A DNA stretch of 64,000 bases, taken from positions 62,001 through 126,000 of the forward strand of contig NZ_KV880641.1 of NCBI RefSeq assembly GCF_001907695.1. Direction: 5' to 3'. Every line of letters begins with the position of its first letter. The stretch's first letter is position 1. The notes under the pieces are model-generated. The model saw nothing but the letters and a program-made list of their open reading frames with translations, did not search any database and was not told where the DNA came from. The DNA is from Thalassospira sp. TSL5-1. Lineage in GTDB: Bacteria; Pseudomonadota; Alphaproteobacteria; Rhodospirillales; Thalassospiraceae. Both the position numbers and the translations under genes were made by a program. Shown in pieces: positions 26,311 to 35,193 of this stretch.

Positions 26311-27552
26311 ATGAGTGTCAAACCGCAGTTGGATCTTTTTGCACCAAGCACCGCAGCAAAGCCCGCGGTGCCAAACAAGGATTCCCTGACACACGCCCAA
26401 ACGCCTGCCGCGCCGATCATGAAGGACCTGTTTGACAGCGACTTTAACGCCGAAGACATCCGCGAATGGAACCAGCTTTTTCCCACGGCCCCGCAATATA
26501 GCTATCATTTCAAACGCGCGCAGATCAGCTCCGCCTTTGACCGGCCGTTGCACAAACGCCTGATCGCATCGCACGCCTTTGAACGGTTGCGCGAAATTTC
26601 GTTTTTGGGGGCCATTGACTACCTGTTTCATCCCAATGGCAAACCGGCCAATATCCGCCATTCGCGCTATGACCACAGCATTGGTGTTGCCCTGCTCTCC
26701 CAGCAATATTGCCGCCTGATGGGCCTTTCCGAAGCTGATCGCGACCTTTTGGGGGCCGCCGCCCTTTTGCATGATATTGGCCACGGCCCGTTTTCCCATA
26801 CCCTGGAACCGGAATTTGCCCGGCGCTTTAACCTCAACCACCATCAACTGACCAACAAAATCATCCTGGGCGAGGTTGATCTGGACCTGTCGGTCCGGCA
26901 TTTGCTGGAAAAGCATCATGTGGACCCGGATGCCGTAATTGCGATTTTGTCCAAAAAATCCGACCACCCGCATGCCAGCCTGTTTACCGGCCCGGTCAAT
27001 ATTGACACCCTCGAGGGGATCAGCCGCACCAAAACCTATGTGCATCCGCATTATGTGCATTGCCATCCGCGCCTGTTGCTGGAAGCAGCGGTAAAACTGG
27101 ATGACGAATCGCTCCAGCGCCTGGATAAATTCTGGCAGCTCAAGGAAGACATTTATCGCAATTTCATTTTTGGGCCGATGTGCTTTGCCACCGACCATCT
27201 ATGCCGCGAATTTGTCGTCGATAATGCCCCGGATTTTGCCGCCAATGACTTTCTGTTGACCGAACCGGCCTTTTTGCGCCGCCACCCCGCCTTTCGCAAA
27301 TTCCTTCACAGCCTGAAAAACCGCATCGAACTGGATGGCGTTGCCGATGTCATTGACAGCGACCGCCCCGACCTGGTCGATCAGGCAACCAAGGTGCCAA
27401 AACGCGAATTTCACATCAATAAAGACGTCGCCGTAAACAGCTTTGCCGACCTTGGCAAACGCTATTACGAAGAAAAAAACAGCTTCCTGCGCCGTGTTGG
27501 CAATCTGGCTGACCCTGCCCAGCAAGCTGCCGCTGCCAGCCTGTTTGACTAA
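26311..27552 (+). CDS. HD-domain phosphohydrolase (dNTPase-like)
   Basis: A 413-residue cytoplasmic protein with an HD metal-binding core: His in RHSRYDHSIG (H122), the H154-D155 pair in LLHDIGHGPFSHTLE, and distal Asp232 in VNIDTLEG. The motif order and spacing match SAMHD1/dGTPase-related HD phosphohydrolases, which hydrolyse nucleoside triphosphates; the true substrate is unknown. A roughly 60-residue N-terminal extension rich in Ala and Pro precedes the catalytic domain. Stand-alone; Ktr genes follow 157 bases downstream on the same strand. Confidence 0.87.
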   Translation: MSVKPQLDLFAPSTAAKPAVPNKDSLTHAQTPAAPIMKDLFDSDFNAEDIREWNQLFPTAPQYSYHFKRAQISSAFDRPLHKRLIASHAFERLREISFLGAIDYLFHPNGKPANIRHSRYDHSIGVALLSQQYCRLMGLSEADRDLLGAAALLHDIGHGPFSHTLEPEFARRFNLNHHQLTNKIILGEVDLDLSVRHLLEKHHVDPDAVIAILSKKSDHPHASLFTGPVNIDTLEGISRTKTYVHPHYVHCHPRLLLEAAVKLDDESLQRLDKFWQLKEDIYRNFIFGPMCFATDHLCREFVVDNAPDFAANDFLLTEPAFLRRHPAFRKFLHSLKNRIELDGVADVIDSDRPDLVDQATKVPKREFHINKDVAVNSFADLGKRYYEEKNSFLRRVGNLADPAQQAAAASLFD

Positions 27553-27709
27553 CCTGCCCTTCACAATGGCCCCGCCGGAACAAGGCGATATATAACGGCG
27601 TTCTTCGTAAATGCCTGAAAACCGTATTTGCACAACAGCGCCAAAATGGCCGTCAAAAGCCCGTAATAGCCCTTAGCAGCCCGTACTTTAATTCAGGATC
27701 TTTGTTTCA

Positions 27710-28381
27710 ATGGCACAAACCAACGACAAGATTAAACGCAGCTTTGTCATTATTGGTCTGGGCACCTTTGGCGGCACCATCGCCACCGAACTGGCCCGTT
27801 TTGGCAACCGGGTACTGGGCATTGATATTAACGAAAAAAATGTCAGTGACCTTGCCGATACCATTGCCGAAGCCGTGATTGCCGATGGCCGCGACGATGA
27901 AGCCTTAAAACAGGCCGGAGCCAACCATTATGACGTGGCCGTGGTCGCCATTGGCGAAGACCTCGAAGCCAATATCCTGTGCACCATGAATGTGAAATTG
28001 CTGGGCATCAAAACGGTGTGGGTCAAGGCACTAAGCAAAACGCATCACCGCATCCTCAGCAAAATGGGGGCGGACCGGGTCATCCTGCCCGAACAGGAAA
28101 TGGGCCAGCATATCGCGCAAATGCTCCATAACCCGGTGGTGCGCGACTATCTTAGTCTGGGCAACAATTTCCACGTCATCAATATCAACATCCCCGAAGA
28201 GCTGGAGGGCAAAACCCTGGGCGACCTGCATCTGGGGGAGAAATACGAAACCCGCTGCCTGGGTGTGATGCGCGGTAGCGACTATCTGGGCTGCGAGGAT
28301 GATGTTGCTCTGAAAAAAGATGATAAAATGATGGTGCTGGGCCGCCGGGGCGAATTGCGCCTGTTCGGCGATACCCTGTAG
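27710..28381 (+). CDS. K+ uptake regulatory subunit (TrkA/KtrA type)
   Basis: A 223-residue peripheral protein with an N-terminal RCK/Rossmann domain (FVIIGLGTFGGTIATELARFGNRVLGIDINEK, glycine motif plus acidic residue for NAD(H)/ADP binding) and a C-terminal TrkA_C domain (about 140-223, VININIPEELEGKTLGDLHLG). It gates the membrane subunit encoded 45 bases downstream. The single-RCK length (223) fits KtrA rather than the double-length TrkA. Likely an octameric ring on the cytoplasmic face. Confidence 0.93.
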   Translation: MAQTNDKIKRSFVIIGLGTFGGTIATELARFGNRVLGIDINEKNVSDLADTIAEAVIADGRDDEALKQAGANHYDVAVVAIGEDLEANILCTMNVKLLGIKTVWVKALSKTHHRILSKMGADRVILPEQEMGQHIAQMLHNPVVRDYLSLGNNFHVININIPEELEGKTLGDLHLGEKYETRCLGVMRGSDYLGCEDDVALKKDDKMMVLGRRGELRLFGDTL

Positions 28382-28426
28382 GCTCCTTCATTCAACCGCC
28401 GCCCCAACAGGTCAACAGGCCCATTC

Positions 28427-29767
28427 ATGAAAATTTCGCTGCCACAAATTTCAACCCGGAAATTTCTCATCCCGCCTCCGGCGGTACTGGCAGCTACCTA
28501 TGCCATCCTGATCATTACCGGCACCTGCCTGTTAAAATTGCCCGATGTTTCACAACCCTTAACCTGGTCCGATGCCCTGTTTACCGCCACATCCGCCGTG
28601 ACAGTGACGGGTCTGTCGGTGGTGGATGTTGGCAGTCATTTCACCCTGTTTGGGCAGATTGTCGTGCTTGTCCTGATCCAGCTTGGCGGGCTGGGATTAA
28701 TGACCTTTGCGGCCCTTGTCCTATCGGTGCTTGGCCTGCCCATTGATATTCCCCATCGCACCTATCTGCGCGAGGATTTGAACCAGACATCGGTTGGCGA
28801 TCTCCTGCAACTGGTCAAAATCATCTTGCGCGTGGTGCTGCTGTGCGAATTGATCGGCGCCATCCTGCTCTGTTTTGTTTTCATCCCCGATGCCGGTTGG
28901 GCCGAAGGCATGTGGCAGGCCCTTTTCCATTCCGTATCGGCCTTTAACAATGCCGGTTTTTCCCTGTTTCCCAACAGCATGACACATTACGCCACCAACC
29001 CAATTGTCAACCTGACCATCCCGGGCCTTTTGCTGATTGGCGGTGTCGGATTTAGTGTGCTGTCCGATCTTTATTATGTCCGCCGCTGGCAAAAATTTTC
29101 CCTGCACAGCAAACTGATGCTAACCGGCAGTGCAGCACTCATTATATGGTCCGTTTTTTCCTTCGCCCTTCTGGAATGGAATAATCCCGCCACACTGGGC
29201 CATTTCCCCGGTATTTTCGATAAACTGCAAATCAGTTGGTTTCAGGGCACCACAACCCGAACCGCCGGCTTTAACACCACCGATATCGCCGGCATGCACG
29301 ACAGCACCACGCTGATTTTTATCCTGCTGATGCTGATTGGCGGGGGCAGCACCTCGACCGCCGGCGGCATCAAGGTGACAACCTTTATTGTACTTTTGCT
29401 GGCAACAATCGCCTTTTTCAAACGCCGCCAGCAACTTCATGCCTTTGGTCGCTCGATTGGCCTTGAAGAAGTGCTCAAGGTTCTCGCCCTGACCATGATC
29501 AGCATGCTGGTGGTGGCAATGTCGCTGTTTTTATTGACCATGGCCCATGATGGCGATTTTCTCGACATGCTGTTCGAGGTTGCGTCCGCCTTTGGCACGG
29601 TCGGCTTGTCACGCGGCATTACCCCGGAACTCAACGACATTGGCCGTGCAGTCATCATTTTCACCATGTTTGTTGGCCGGGTCGGGCCGCTTACGCTGGG
29701 CTTTTTCCTGGCAACACGGGTTCCGCCACGCATTCGCTATCCGTCCAGCCAGGTTTATCTGGGTTGA
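28427..29767 (+). CDS. K+ transporter membrane subunit (TrkH/KtrB type)
   Basis: A 446-residue inner-membrane cation transporter of the SKT superfamily, made of four M1-P-M2 repeats. The pore-loop filter segments are visible: TATSAVTVTGLSVVD, FHSVSAFNNAGFSL, GTTTRTAGFNTTD and VASAFGTVGLSRG. Each keeps the glycine that lines the selectivity filter. With the upstream RCK subunit it forms a Ktr-type K+ (perhaps Na+-coupled) uptake system. Operon spacing of 45 bases supports cotranscription. Confidence 0.94.
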   Translation: MKISLPQISTRKFLIPPPAVLAATYAILIITGTCLLKLPDVSQPLTWSDALFTATSAVTVTGLSVVDVGSHFTLFGQIVVLVLIQLGGLGLMTFAALVLSVLGLPIDIPHRTYLREDLNQTSVGDLLQLVKIILRVVLLCELIGAILLCFVFIPDAGWAEGMWQALFHSVSAFNNAGFSLFPNSMTHYATNPIVNLTIPGLLLIGGVGFSVLSDLYYVRRWQKFSLHSKLMLTGSAALIIWSVFSFALLEWNNPATLGHFPGIFDKLQISWFQGTTTRTAGFNTTDIAGMHDSTTLIFILLMLIGGGSTSTAGGIKVTTFIVLLLATIAFFKRRQQLHAFGRSIGLEEVLKVLALTMISMLVVAMSLFLLTMAHDGDFLDMLFEVASAFGTVGLSRGITPELNDIGRAVIIFTMFVGRVGPLTLGFFLATRVPPRIRYPSSQVYLG

Positions 29768-29783
29768 CGCAACGACGAACGGT

Positions 29784-30296
29784 TTATTTCCCGGTACGCA
29801 GCTCGAGCAGGCCAGTCATGGCACCGTTCAACATCACCTCGCGCTGGTAAACCAGCCCCGCGCGTATCAATACCCGTTGTGACGCGGCATTGACCGACCG
29901 GGCCAGCCCGATAATCAAGGGTGCGCGCAATTCATCGCGGGCAAAAGAAACGGCCGCCCTGGCAATTTCGATGGCATAGCCATGCCCCCAGTAATCGGGA
30001 TGCAAATGATAGGAAAGATTAAGCCCGTCATAATATTGCGAATGGGCAACTCCACCAAAACCAATGCGCTGCCCATCCTGTAAAACCGCCCAGCGGCCAA
30101 ATCCGTATTCCGCCCAATGTGCCATATCCCGCGTCAGTCTTTCCCGGCAGGCAGTTTCATCATCGGGTGTTGGGTCCGGGCGGTGACGGGTCAATTCCGG
30201 GCGGGAAAACATGTCCTGCAAAAACGCAAAATCGTCATTTTGCGGAGCGCGCAAAATAAGCCGCGATGTTTTCCACATCCCGTTGTCGCTCTGCAT
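29784..30296 (-). CDS. GNAT acetyltransferase (RimJ/RimL type)
   Basis: A 170-residue N-acetyltransferase. It starts in the style of RimJ/RimL proteins (TSRLILRAPQNDDFAFLQDMF), then GFGGVAHSQYYDGLNLSYHLHPDYWGHGYAIEIARAAVSFA with the acetyl-CoA loop (YWGHGYA), and a C-terminal NAASQRVLIRAGLVYQRE. It may acetylate ribosomal protein N-termini or a small molecule. The ATG at 30296 is preferred; the longer reading frame upstream would need a TTG start. A second in-frame ATG six codons later is also possible. Confidence 0.85.
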   Translation of the reverse strand: MQSDNGMWKTSRLILRAPQNDDFAFLQDMFSRPELTRHRPDPTPDDETACRERLTRDMAHWAEYGFGRWAVLQDGQRIGFGGVAHSQYYDGLNLSYHLHPDYWGHGYAIEIARAAVSFARDELRAPLIIGLARSVNAASQRVLIRAGLVYQREVMLNGAMTGLLELRTGK

Positions 30297-30444
30297 AATC
30301 GGCAGATGATTCCTGTCTGACGCGCGGTTCTCGCCATTATCTTTTGTCGTATTGGTTTCCAATGTTTTATCCGCCCCTCACAAACCGCGTATCGCCCGAT
30401 TATTTTGCGTCCCGAGAATACCAGTTCCTTCTGACAACGATATG

Positions 30445-31008
30445 TCAGGAAAGGCTGTCTGCCAAACAGCGTTCCACAAGCTGGCGGACATATTCAACAT
30501 CCGGCGCGGTTTGGGAAAAGATAATGCGATAAACCATCGGGGCAAAAACCAGATCCACAACATGGTCGGGCGCAGGGCAATCTTCACCCCGGGCTTGTGC
30601 CCGATCTGTCAGAATAGTCAGACGCGTTGTAATGATATCCGCACAGCGCCCGGCACACTGGCTGTCATCGGATGCGGCGACATCGCGCAGCATGGACCGG
30701 CCAAGGCTGGAACTCATTTCATCAAGATACTGTTCGGCATAGGCCATAAGATCGCCCGCGAAACTGCCGGTATCAGGCAGCTTGTCATCGGGTTCAAACC
30801 GTTCCAGGGCAACATCGGCCAGCAATGTCGCCAAATCCCCCCAGCGCCGGTAAATCGTCGAGGGCGTGACCCCGGCCTGCTGGGCAACCATTGGCACCGT
30901 CACAGCGGCACGGTCGTGGGATTCCAAAAGCCGCTTTACCGCTTCATGGATGGATTGCTGGACCCGGGCGCTGCGCCCGCCAGTACGTATGCCTTTGTGA
31001 ATCGTCAT
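30445..31008 (-). CDS. TetR-family repressor of the divergent MFS gene
   Basis: A 187-residue TetR regulator. The N-terminal helix-turn-helix is typical (VTVPMVAQQAGVTPSTIYRRWGDLATLLADVALERF). The C-terminal ligand-binding domain (about 75-187) is variable and includes the segment AGRCADIITTRLTILTDRA. The ATG at 31008 has AAGG eight bases upstream. It faces an MFS transporter gene across a short gap that carries two copies of a palindromic site, so it very probably represses both itself and the transporter until an inducer binds. Confidence 0.92.
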   Translation of the reverse strand: MTIHKGIRTGGRSARVQQSIHEAVKRLLESHDRAAVTVPMVAQQAGVTPSTIYRRWGDLATLLADVALERFEPDDKLPDTGSFAGDLMAYAEQYLDEMSSSLGRSMLRDVAASDDSQCAGRCADIITTRLTILTDRAQARGEDCPAPDHVVDLVFAPMVYRIIFSQTAPDVEYVRQLVERCLADSLS

Positions 31009-31018
31009 GGCAAATACC

Positions 31019-31041
31019 TTAACACAAATAATTTGCGTTAA
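31019..31041. promoter_or_regulatory. TetR operator 1
   Basis: A 23-bp near-perfect palindrome: TTAACACAAAT, central A, ATTTGCGTTAA. Half-sites differ at one base (A/G). It lies 11 bases upstream of the tetR start codon, suited to autorepression. Confidence 0.75.
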
Positions 31042-31065
31042 GCGAGATTTTAGATCACACTGCAC

Positions 31066-31088
31066 TTAACGCAAATAATTCGCTTTTA
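31066..31088. promoter_or_regulatory. TetR operator 2 near the MFS start
   Basis: A second copy of the palindrome: the left half TTAACGCAAAT is the consensus, followed by A and a right half ATTCGCTTTTA with three changes. It ends 13 bases before the MFS ATG, in position to block its transcription. The two centres are 47 bp apart. Confidence 0.7.
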
Positions 31089-31101
31089 AGGACTCATCCC
31101 G

Positions 31102-32304
31102 ATGCCCACCCAACATACCCCGGCAATCGGCGGAACATCGGTTCCCGCCGTAAGGTGGTTTCTGTCGCTGGTTTTAATGACCTTCCTTGCCGCCTCGGCC
31201 GCGCCAACGCCGCTCTATCATCTCTATCAGCAAACCTGGCATTTCTCGGCCACCATGCTAACGCTGATTTTTGCCGTTTATCCCTTCACGCTACTCGTCT
31301 CCCTGCTGATTTTCGGCTCTCTTTCCGACCATATCGGCCGAAAACCGGTGATCTTTGCCGCGCTTATTCTCGAACTTGTCTCGATGGGGCTGTTTATAAC
31401 GGCAGGTTCGGTAACCGATTTGCTATTGGCCCGTATCATCCAGGGTTTTGCCACGGGTATTGCCACCAGCGTACTTGCTGCCGCCCTGTTTGACGCCGAC
31501 CATCACAAAGGCCCGCTTGCCAATAGCATATCACCCCTGATCGGCATAGCGACAGGTGGACTGATTGCCAGTATTCTGGTCGAATATGCGCCAATGCCGC
31601 TGCATCTGAGTTATGAATGCCTGGCTGCCCTGATCGGTCTGCAGGCAGTAATTGTTTGGGGCCTGCCAGAAACCGCCAAGCGCCAGCGCGGGGCGTTAAA
31701 ATCGCTGCTGCCGCGCATTGCCGTGCCCGTCGCTGCCCGCCCGGCCCTGCTGGAAATTGCCCCAGCCAATATTGCCTGCTGGGCGCTGAGCGGATTTACC
31801 CTTTCGCTGGCACCATCCTTAATTGCCGCAGCGACCGGGGCGACATCGGCCCTCAATGGCGGGATCGCGGTTACCCTTCTGAGCCTGGCGGGCACAGCCT
31901 CGGTTGTGACATGGCGTCGCCAAAACCCGGAAAGCGTTTTGCGCTTTGGCACCATCACCCAGGCCACCGGTGTGGGTCTTATCTTACTGGCAATCAACTA
32001 CGCCATGCTGTGGCTGATCTTTGCCGGTTTTCTTGTCGCCGGGCTTGGGTTTGGCGCAAGCTTTCTGGGGTCTGTCCGCACACTCATGCCGTTGGCAGCC
32101 CCGCATCAGCGCGCCGGTCTTATGGCGGCCTTTTACATCATGTCCTATCTTGCGTTTAGCCTTCCGGCCCTACTGGCCGGAACAATGGTGCGGGTTGTTG
32201 GCTTGGTAAACACGGCAAATGGCTATGGCATGGTACTGATGATTCTTGCCGCCGTTGCGCTTGTTGGCCAAATACGCCGCAGCAAGGCCCCATCCTGCCC
32301 GTAA
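31102..32304 (+). CDS. MFS efflux-type transporter
   Basis: A 400-residue inner-membrane transporter with about 12 hydrophobic segments. Motif A (GSLSDHIGRKP) lies between TM2 and TM3, and an Arg-rich loop (PETAKRQRGALKSL) follows TM6. The proton-coupled antiporter style and the divergent TetR regulator with two operators point to drug or toxic-compound export; the substrate is unknown. A ribosome-binding site AAGGA precedes the ATG. It ends at a clear hairpin. Confidence 0.92.
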   Translation: MPTQHTPAIGGTSVPAVRWFLSLVLMTFLAASAAPTPLYHLYQQTWHFSATMLTLIFAVYPFTLLVSLLIFGSLSDHIGRKPVIFAALILELVSMGLFITAGSVTDLLLARIIQGFATGIATSVLAAALFDADHHKGPLANSISPLIGIATGGLIASILVEYAPMPLHLSYECLAALIGLQAVIVWGLPETAKRQRGALKSLLPRIAVPVAARPALLEIAPANIACWALSGFTLSLAPSLIAAATGATSALNGGIAVTLLSLAGTASVVTWRRQNPESVLRFGTITQATGVGLILLAINYAMLWLIFAGFLVAGLGFGASFLGSVRTLMPLAAPHQRAGLMAAFYIMSYLAFSLPALLAGTMVRVVGLVNTANGYGMVLMILAAVALVGQIRRSKAPSCP

Positions 32305-32310
32305 GCAACT

Positions 32311-32342
32311 GTGACAGACCATGCTAAAACCTGTCACTTTTC
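32311..32342 (+). terminator. Terminator of the MFS gene
   Basis: GTGACAG (32311-32317) pairs with CTGTCAC (32331-32337), 13-nt loop, followed by TTTTT-like sequence. It begins six bases after the stop codon. Confidence 0.75.
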
Positions 32343-32375
32343 GGGCTGAATTTTCGACACTTTTACCAACAGTCA

Positions 32376-32462
32376 TGTGGAGAAAGCTGTGGATAACATG
32401 TGCGAAATGTGGAAAATCAGGCCTTTTCGCAGTGGATAAAACCGGGGTTAAAATGTGAATCA
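32376..32462. promoter_or_regulatory. Cluster of DnaA-box-like 9-mers
   Basis: Five 9-mers in the same orientation: TGTGGAGAA (32376-32384), TGTGGATAA (32388-32396, the exact reverse complement of the TTATCCACA consensus), TGTGGAAAA (32408-32416), AGTGGATAA (32431-32439) and TGTGAATCA (32454-32462, resembling the E. coli M box). An AT-rich stretch (TTAAAA, then CGTTAAAATCATTGG) lies at 32448-32478. They sit in a convergent intergenic gap of about 175 bases, a place with no promoter need. Confidence 0.55.
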
Positions 32463-32482
32463 ATCGTTAAAATCATTGGATT

Positions 32483-33043
32483 CTAACGGTTTGGCAGGCC
32501 GTTCTCCTGTCGGGTCTTGCGAATGTCTTCGGCCCCGTCAGCAACCATCTGCCGTAAATCATCCAGCCCGGCGCGTTGCAGCTTTACCGCATCGGCACAT
32601 TCATCCTTGGGCGTGTAGCCATTGGGGGTTTGCCGGTCCCAGTCAAGCACACGCCGAAGGGTTGCGGTCAGGGCGGGCACATCGCCAAAGGCATACAGGT
32701 TCAGGGGACGGCCGATTTCCTCGCTTAAGGCACCAAACAGGGCCGGGTCACCATCTGGCGGCAAATCGGGATGGCAGGTCAGATAAACGCGATACCGCAA
32801 TTGCCCGGCATAAAACCAGAAAACCGCTTCCTGGCGCTGTGCCTCGTTAAACAGCTTTTGCGCCAGAATATAATAGGCGGCGGGATGTTTGTTTTCGATA
32901 TGATCGCGAATTTCCGCTGCCGACATCTCGTTAAAGGTTGCCTCGGTTTTGGCGTGGGCAGGTATCCCAAAGGCACCTAAACCGCCCATCAGGGGCAATA
33001 TCATCATCCATTTGCGAAGCTGCACTTTGGGGTGCAAAATCAT
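32483..33043 (-). CDS. Secreted protein of unknown function
   Basis: A 186-residue protein with a signal peptide (hydrophobic WMMILPLMGGLGAFG, cleavage after AHA near residue 31). The mature part is helical with a conserved-looking block EIRDHIENKHPAAYYILAQKLFNEAQRQEAVFWFYAGQLRYRVYL, reminiscent of TPR-like helical repeats, and ends in a charged tail. Two cysteines (TCHPD and DECAD) may pair in the periplasm. The ATG at 33043 has AAAGGAG eight bases upstream. Function unknown. Confidence 0.7.
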   Translation of the reverse strand: MILHPKVQLRKWMMILPLMGGLGAFGIPAHAKTEATFNEMSAAEIRDHIENKHPAAYYILAQKLFNEAQRQEAVFWFYAGQLRYRVYLTCHPDLPPDGDPALFGALSEEIGRPLNLYAFGDVPALTATLRRVLDWDRQTPNGYTPKDECADAVKLQRAGLDDLRQMVADGAEDIRKTRQENGLPNR

Positions 33044-33234
33044 CACAGGCACTCCTTTGCTCGCAGAATTCATCCCCCAACCCTGACCGTGTGCCTTGCC
33101 GGTCTTTATTGTATCAGGCTGCCCTGGCGCGCCGGGCGTCTGGGCGTCCTTTTTTGTGTTGTGTTGGGATTAATTTTTGGCCAACCGGTTCAAAACCAGT
33201 ATCTGCCACCAAAATATGGCTGTTTTACGTAAAA

Positions 33235-34263
33235 ATGCGCCAAGACAGACTGAAATGCCGGTTTTTTATTGCATCGGGTTATGCCAATAATACCCAAAGT
33301 AAAACCAATCAAAACAATACGGAACCGGTTGTGCTGCCTGACTGCATTCGCCAAAATCAGGAATATTCCGCCCGCCACCTCCATGACATGCGCGAGGCCC
33401 TGGCAGCGCATTTGCACGGCAGTGCGTTTTGTGTGGTTGTCACCGGGTCATTTGGCCGGCACGAGGCATCGGACCAATCAGACCTGGATTATTTCCTTAT
33501 TGGCCGCGAAGCCGACCGCAAACTGGCCCCCTATAAGGCCGTTGGCGATATTCTCGGCGCAATGGTTGCCAAAAAACCGGCCATTGGCGGCCCGTTTTCA
33601 GCCTATGTCCCGGCAGAGGAACTGGTGAACCGCATTGGCCTGGATGGCGATACCAATTCGATTACCACCCGCCGCCTGCTGTTTTTGCTGGAATGCGAAT
33701 GGCTGTATAACGAACCGGCCAAGCGCGCCTTTTTTAACGAACTGATCGCCAATTACGTGACCGAGAATGTCACGCGCGAGTCAATTGCCCGGTTTCTGGT
33801 CAATGACGTCATTCGTTATTACCGCACCATCAGTGTTGATTTTGAAATCAAAACCCGCGAAGGCCACGCCAAGGCCTGGGCGCCGCGCCGCCTGAAACTG
33901 GTTTTTTCGCGCAAGATGCTGTATTTCGGCGGCATCATTGCCGCTGCCGAAACAGCCGGTTTTGACTATGAAGGCAAACGCGCCAAACTGGCCGAATTGC
34001 TGCAACTCCCGCCCATTGCGCGACTACAAACCGTATTTGGCGACCAAAGCCTGGCCGCCCTGGAAATTTATGATCATTTCCTGGCAGCACTAAATGACCC
34101 GGAAACACGCCTGCGGCTGGAAAAAATTGACCAGAATGACCGTCACCACCCGGAATTGCGCAAACTGCTGGACGATGGCAAACAGTTCTCGCGTGAATTG
34201 ATCAATCTTTTGAAACATCGCTACAGTCCGGATCACCCGATCCATGAAGCCCTGCTGATGTAG
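33235..34263 (+). CDS. Nucleotidyltransferase-domain protein
   Basis: A protein of about 342 residues with a minimal nucleotidyltransferase core: VTGSFGRHEASDQSDLDYFLIG, where G-S, then the S-D-L-D pair, gives two metal-binding Asp residues. The remainder is a largely helical region with SRKMLYFGGIIAAAETAGF. Related folds include antitoxin/toxin MNT enzymes and PII uridylyltransferase N-domains, but the overall family is not recognised. The start at 33235 is uncertain: no good ribosome-binding site is seen, and a GTG about 30 codons on is an alternative. Its last 62 bases overlap the 3' end of the opposite-strand LysR gene. Confidence 0.7.
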   Translation: MRQDRLKCRFFIASGYANNTQSKTNQNNTEPVVLPDCIRQNQEYSARHLHDMREALAAHLHGSAFCVVVTGSFGRHEASDQSDLDYFLIGREADRKLAPYKAVGDILGAMVAKKPAIGGPFSAYVPAEELVNRIGLDGDTNSITTRRLLFLLECEWLYNEPAKRAFFNELIANYVTENVTRESIARFLVNDVIRYYRTISVDFEIKTREGHAKAWAPRRLKLVFSRKMLYFGGIIAAAETAGFDYEGKRAKLAELLQLPPIARLQTVFGDQSLAALEIYDHFLAALNDPETRLRLEKIDQNDRHHPELRKLLDDGKQFSRELINLLKHRYSPDHPIHEALLM

Positions 34264-35167
34264 AAGTACCAGACGATAGCCGTTTATGAATATCGATAAT
34301 CGCCTGACAAAAGGCGTCAATCAGTCGTGATTTGGGCGAAACGCCAGGATACACCAGGTCAATATTGCGGTTGAATTCATCCCCGGCAACGCGGTGCCAG
34401 TGAATATCTAGTCCGGTGTCATAAACCTGCATCCAACCGGGCACCAGCGACACCCCCAGCCCTTCATGAACCATCCGCGCCATTGTTTCCTGCGAATCAA
34501 TGGTACAGAAAAGCCGCGTTTCAATAGCGTGCCGTGCCAAAAACTGCTCTGCCAGTCGCCCGCCCCACGAAGACGGATCATAACGAATATAGGGCATATG
34601 TGCAAAAATGCGGGCAACGGAGGGCAGATCGGTCACATCCTGCGGCGTGATGCTGGAAGGTGTCATCAGCATCAGGGGTTCAGAACGCAAATTACGCGCC
34701 TCTAGCGATTTGGACCGTTCAAAAGGCGGAGCGATGGCAACAATCACATCCAGTTCCTGGCGGCTGATACGATCATGCAAGGACACTGACGTGCCCGGGT
34801 AAATTTCAGGCACCAGCAAGGGCGCAGTTTTGCGCAAATGTTTTAGCGTCAGCGGCAAAAGGCTGGTCATCACCGTTGAAATGGCACCTATTCTCAAGAT
34901 GCCAGACAGGCTTTCGCCATCCAGTGAACCGGCAAGCAAAGCGGCTTCACCCACCATTTTGCGGGCATGGGGCAACAAACGTGAACATTCCGCCGTGGGT
35001 TGCACGGTTTTACCGTTACGACGAAACAACACCACCCCCAGTTCAGTTTCCAGTGTTTTTAACCGCTGTGATATGGCCGCAGCCGTTAGGCCCTGCTGGC
35101 GTGCCGCCGCCGCGACCGACCCCTGTTCAGCAACAATAATCACGCTTTCCAAAAACCGCGTGTCCAA
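34202..35167 (-). CDS. LysR-family regulator, likely for the divergent EamA gene
   Basis: A 321-residue LysR-type regulator: N-terminal HTH (FLESVIIVAEQGSVAAAARQQGLTAAAISQRLKTLETELGVVLFRR) and an effector domain from about 88 (SGILRIGAISTV) to 295. The start is TTG at 35167, with AAGGA about ten bases upstream, in the expected place for the family. It is divergent from an EamA transporter across a 94-base gap holding a T-N11-A site. The C-terminal 20 codons overlap the convergent nucleotidyltransferase gene, an unusual 3' overlap; the tail past the domain is probably non-essential. Confidence 0.9.
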   Translation of the reverse strand: MDTRFLESVIIVAEQGSVAAAARQQGLTAAAISQRLKTLETELGVVLFRRNGKTVQPTAECSRLLPHARKMVGEAALLAGSLDGESLSGILRIGAISTVMTSLLPLTLKHLRKTAPLLVPEIYPGTSVSLHDRISRQELDVIVAIAPPFERSKSLEARNLRSEPLMLMTPSSITPQDVTDLPSVARIFAHMPYIRYDPSSWGGRLAEQFLARHAIETRLFCTIDSQETMARMVHEGLGVSLVPGWMQVYDTGLDIHWHRVAGDEFNRNIDLVYPGVSPKSRLIDAFCQAIIDIHKRLSSGTSTSAGLHGSGDPDCSDVSKD

Positions 35168-35193
35168 CGCAATATTTCCTTACGAATGAAACT

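Noticed and set aside
26132..26314. Short frame of 60 codons before the HD gene
   Set aside because: No motifs and composition unlike neighbours; more likely leader or promoter DNA.
32305..32482. Chromosomal oriC
   Set aside because: DnaA-like boxes are there, but the usual oriC neighbours are missing and no large AT-rich unwinding element is clear; kept only as a DnaA-box cluster.
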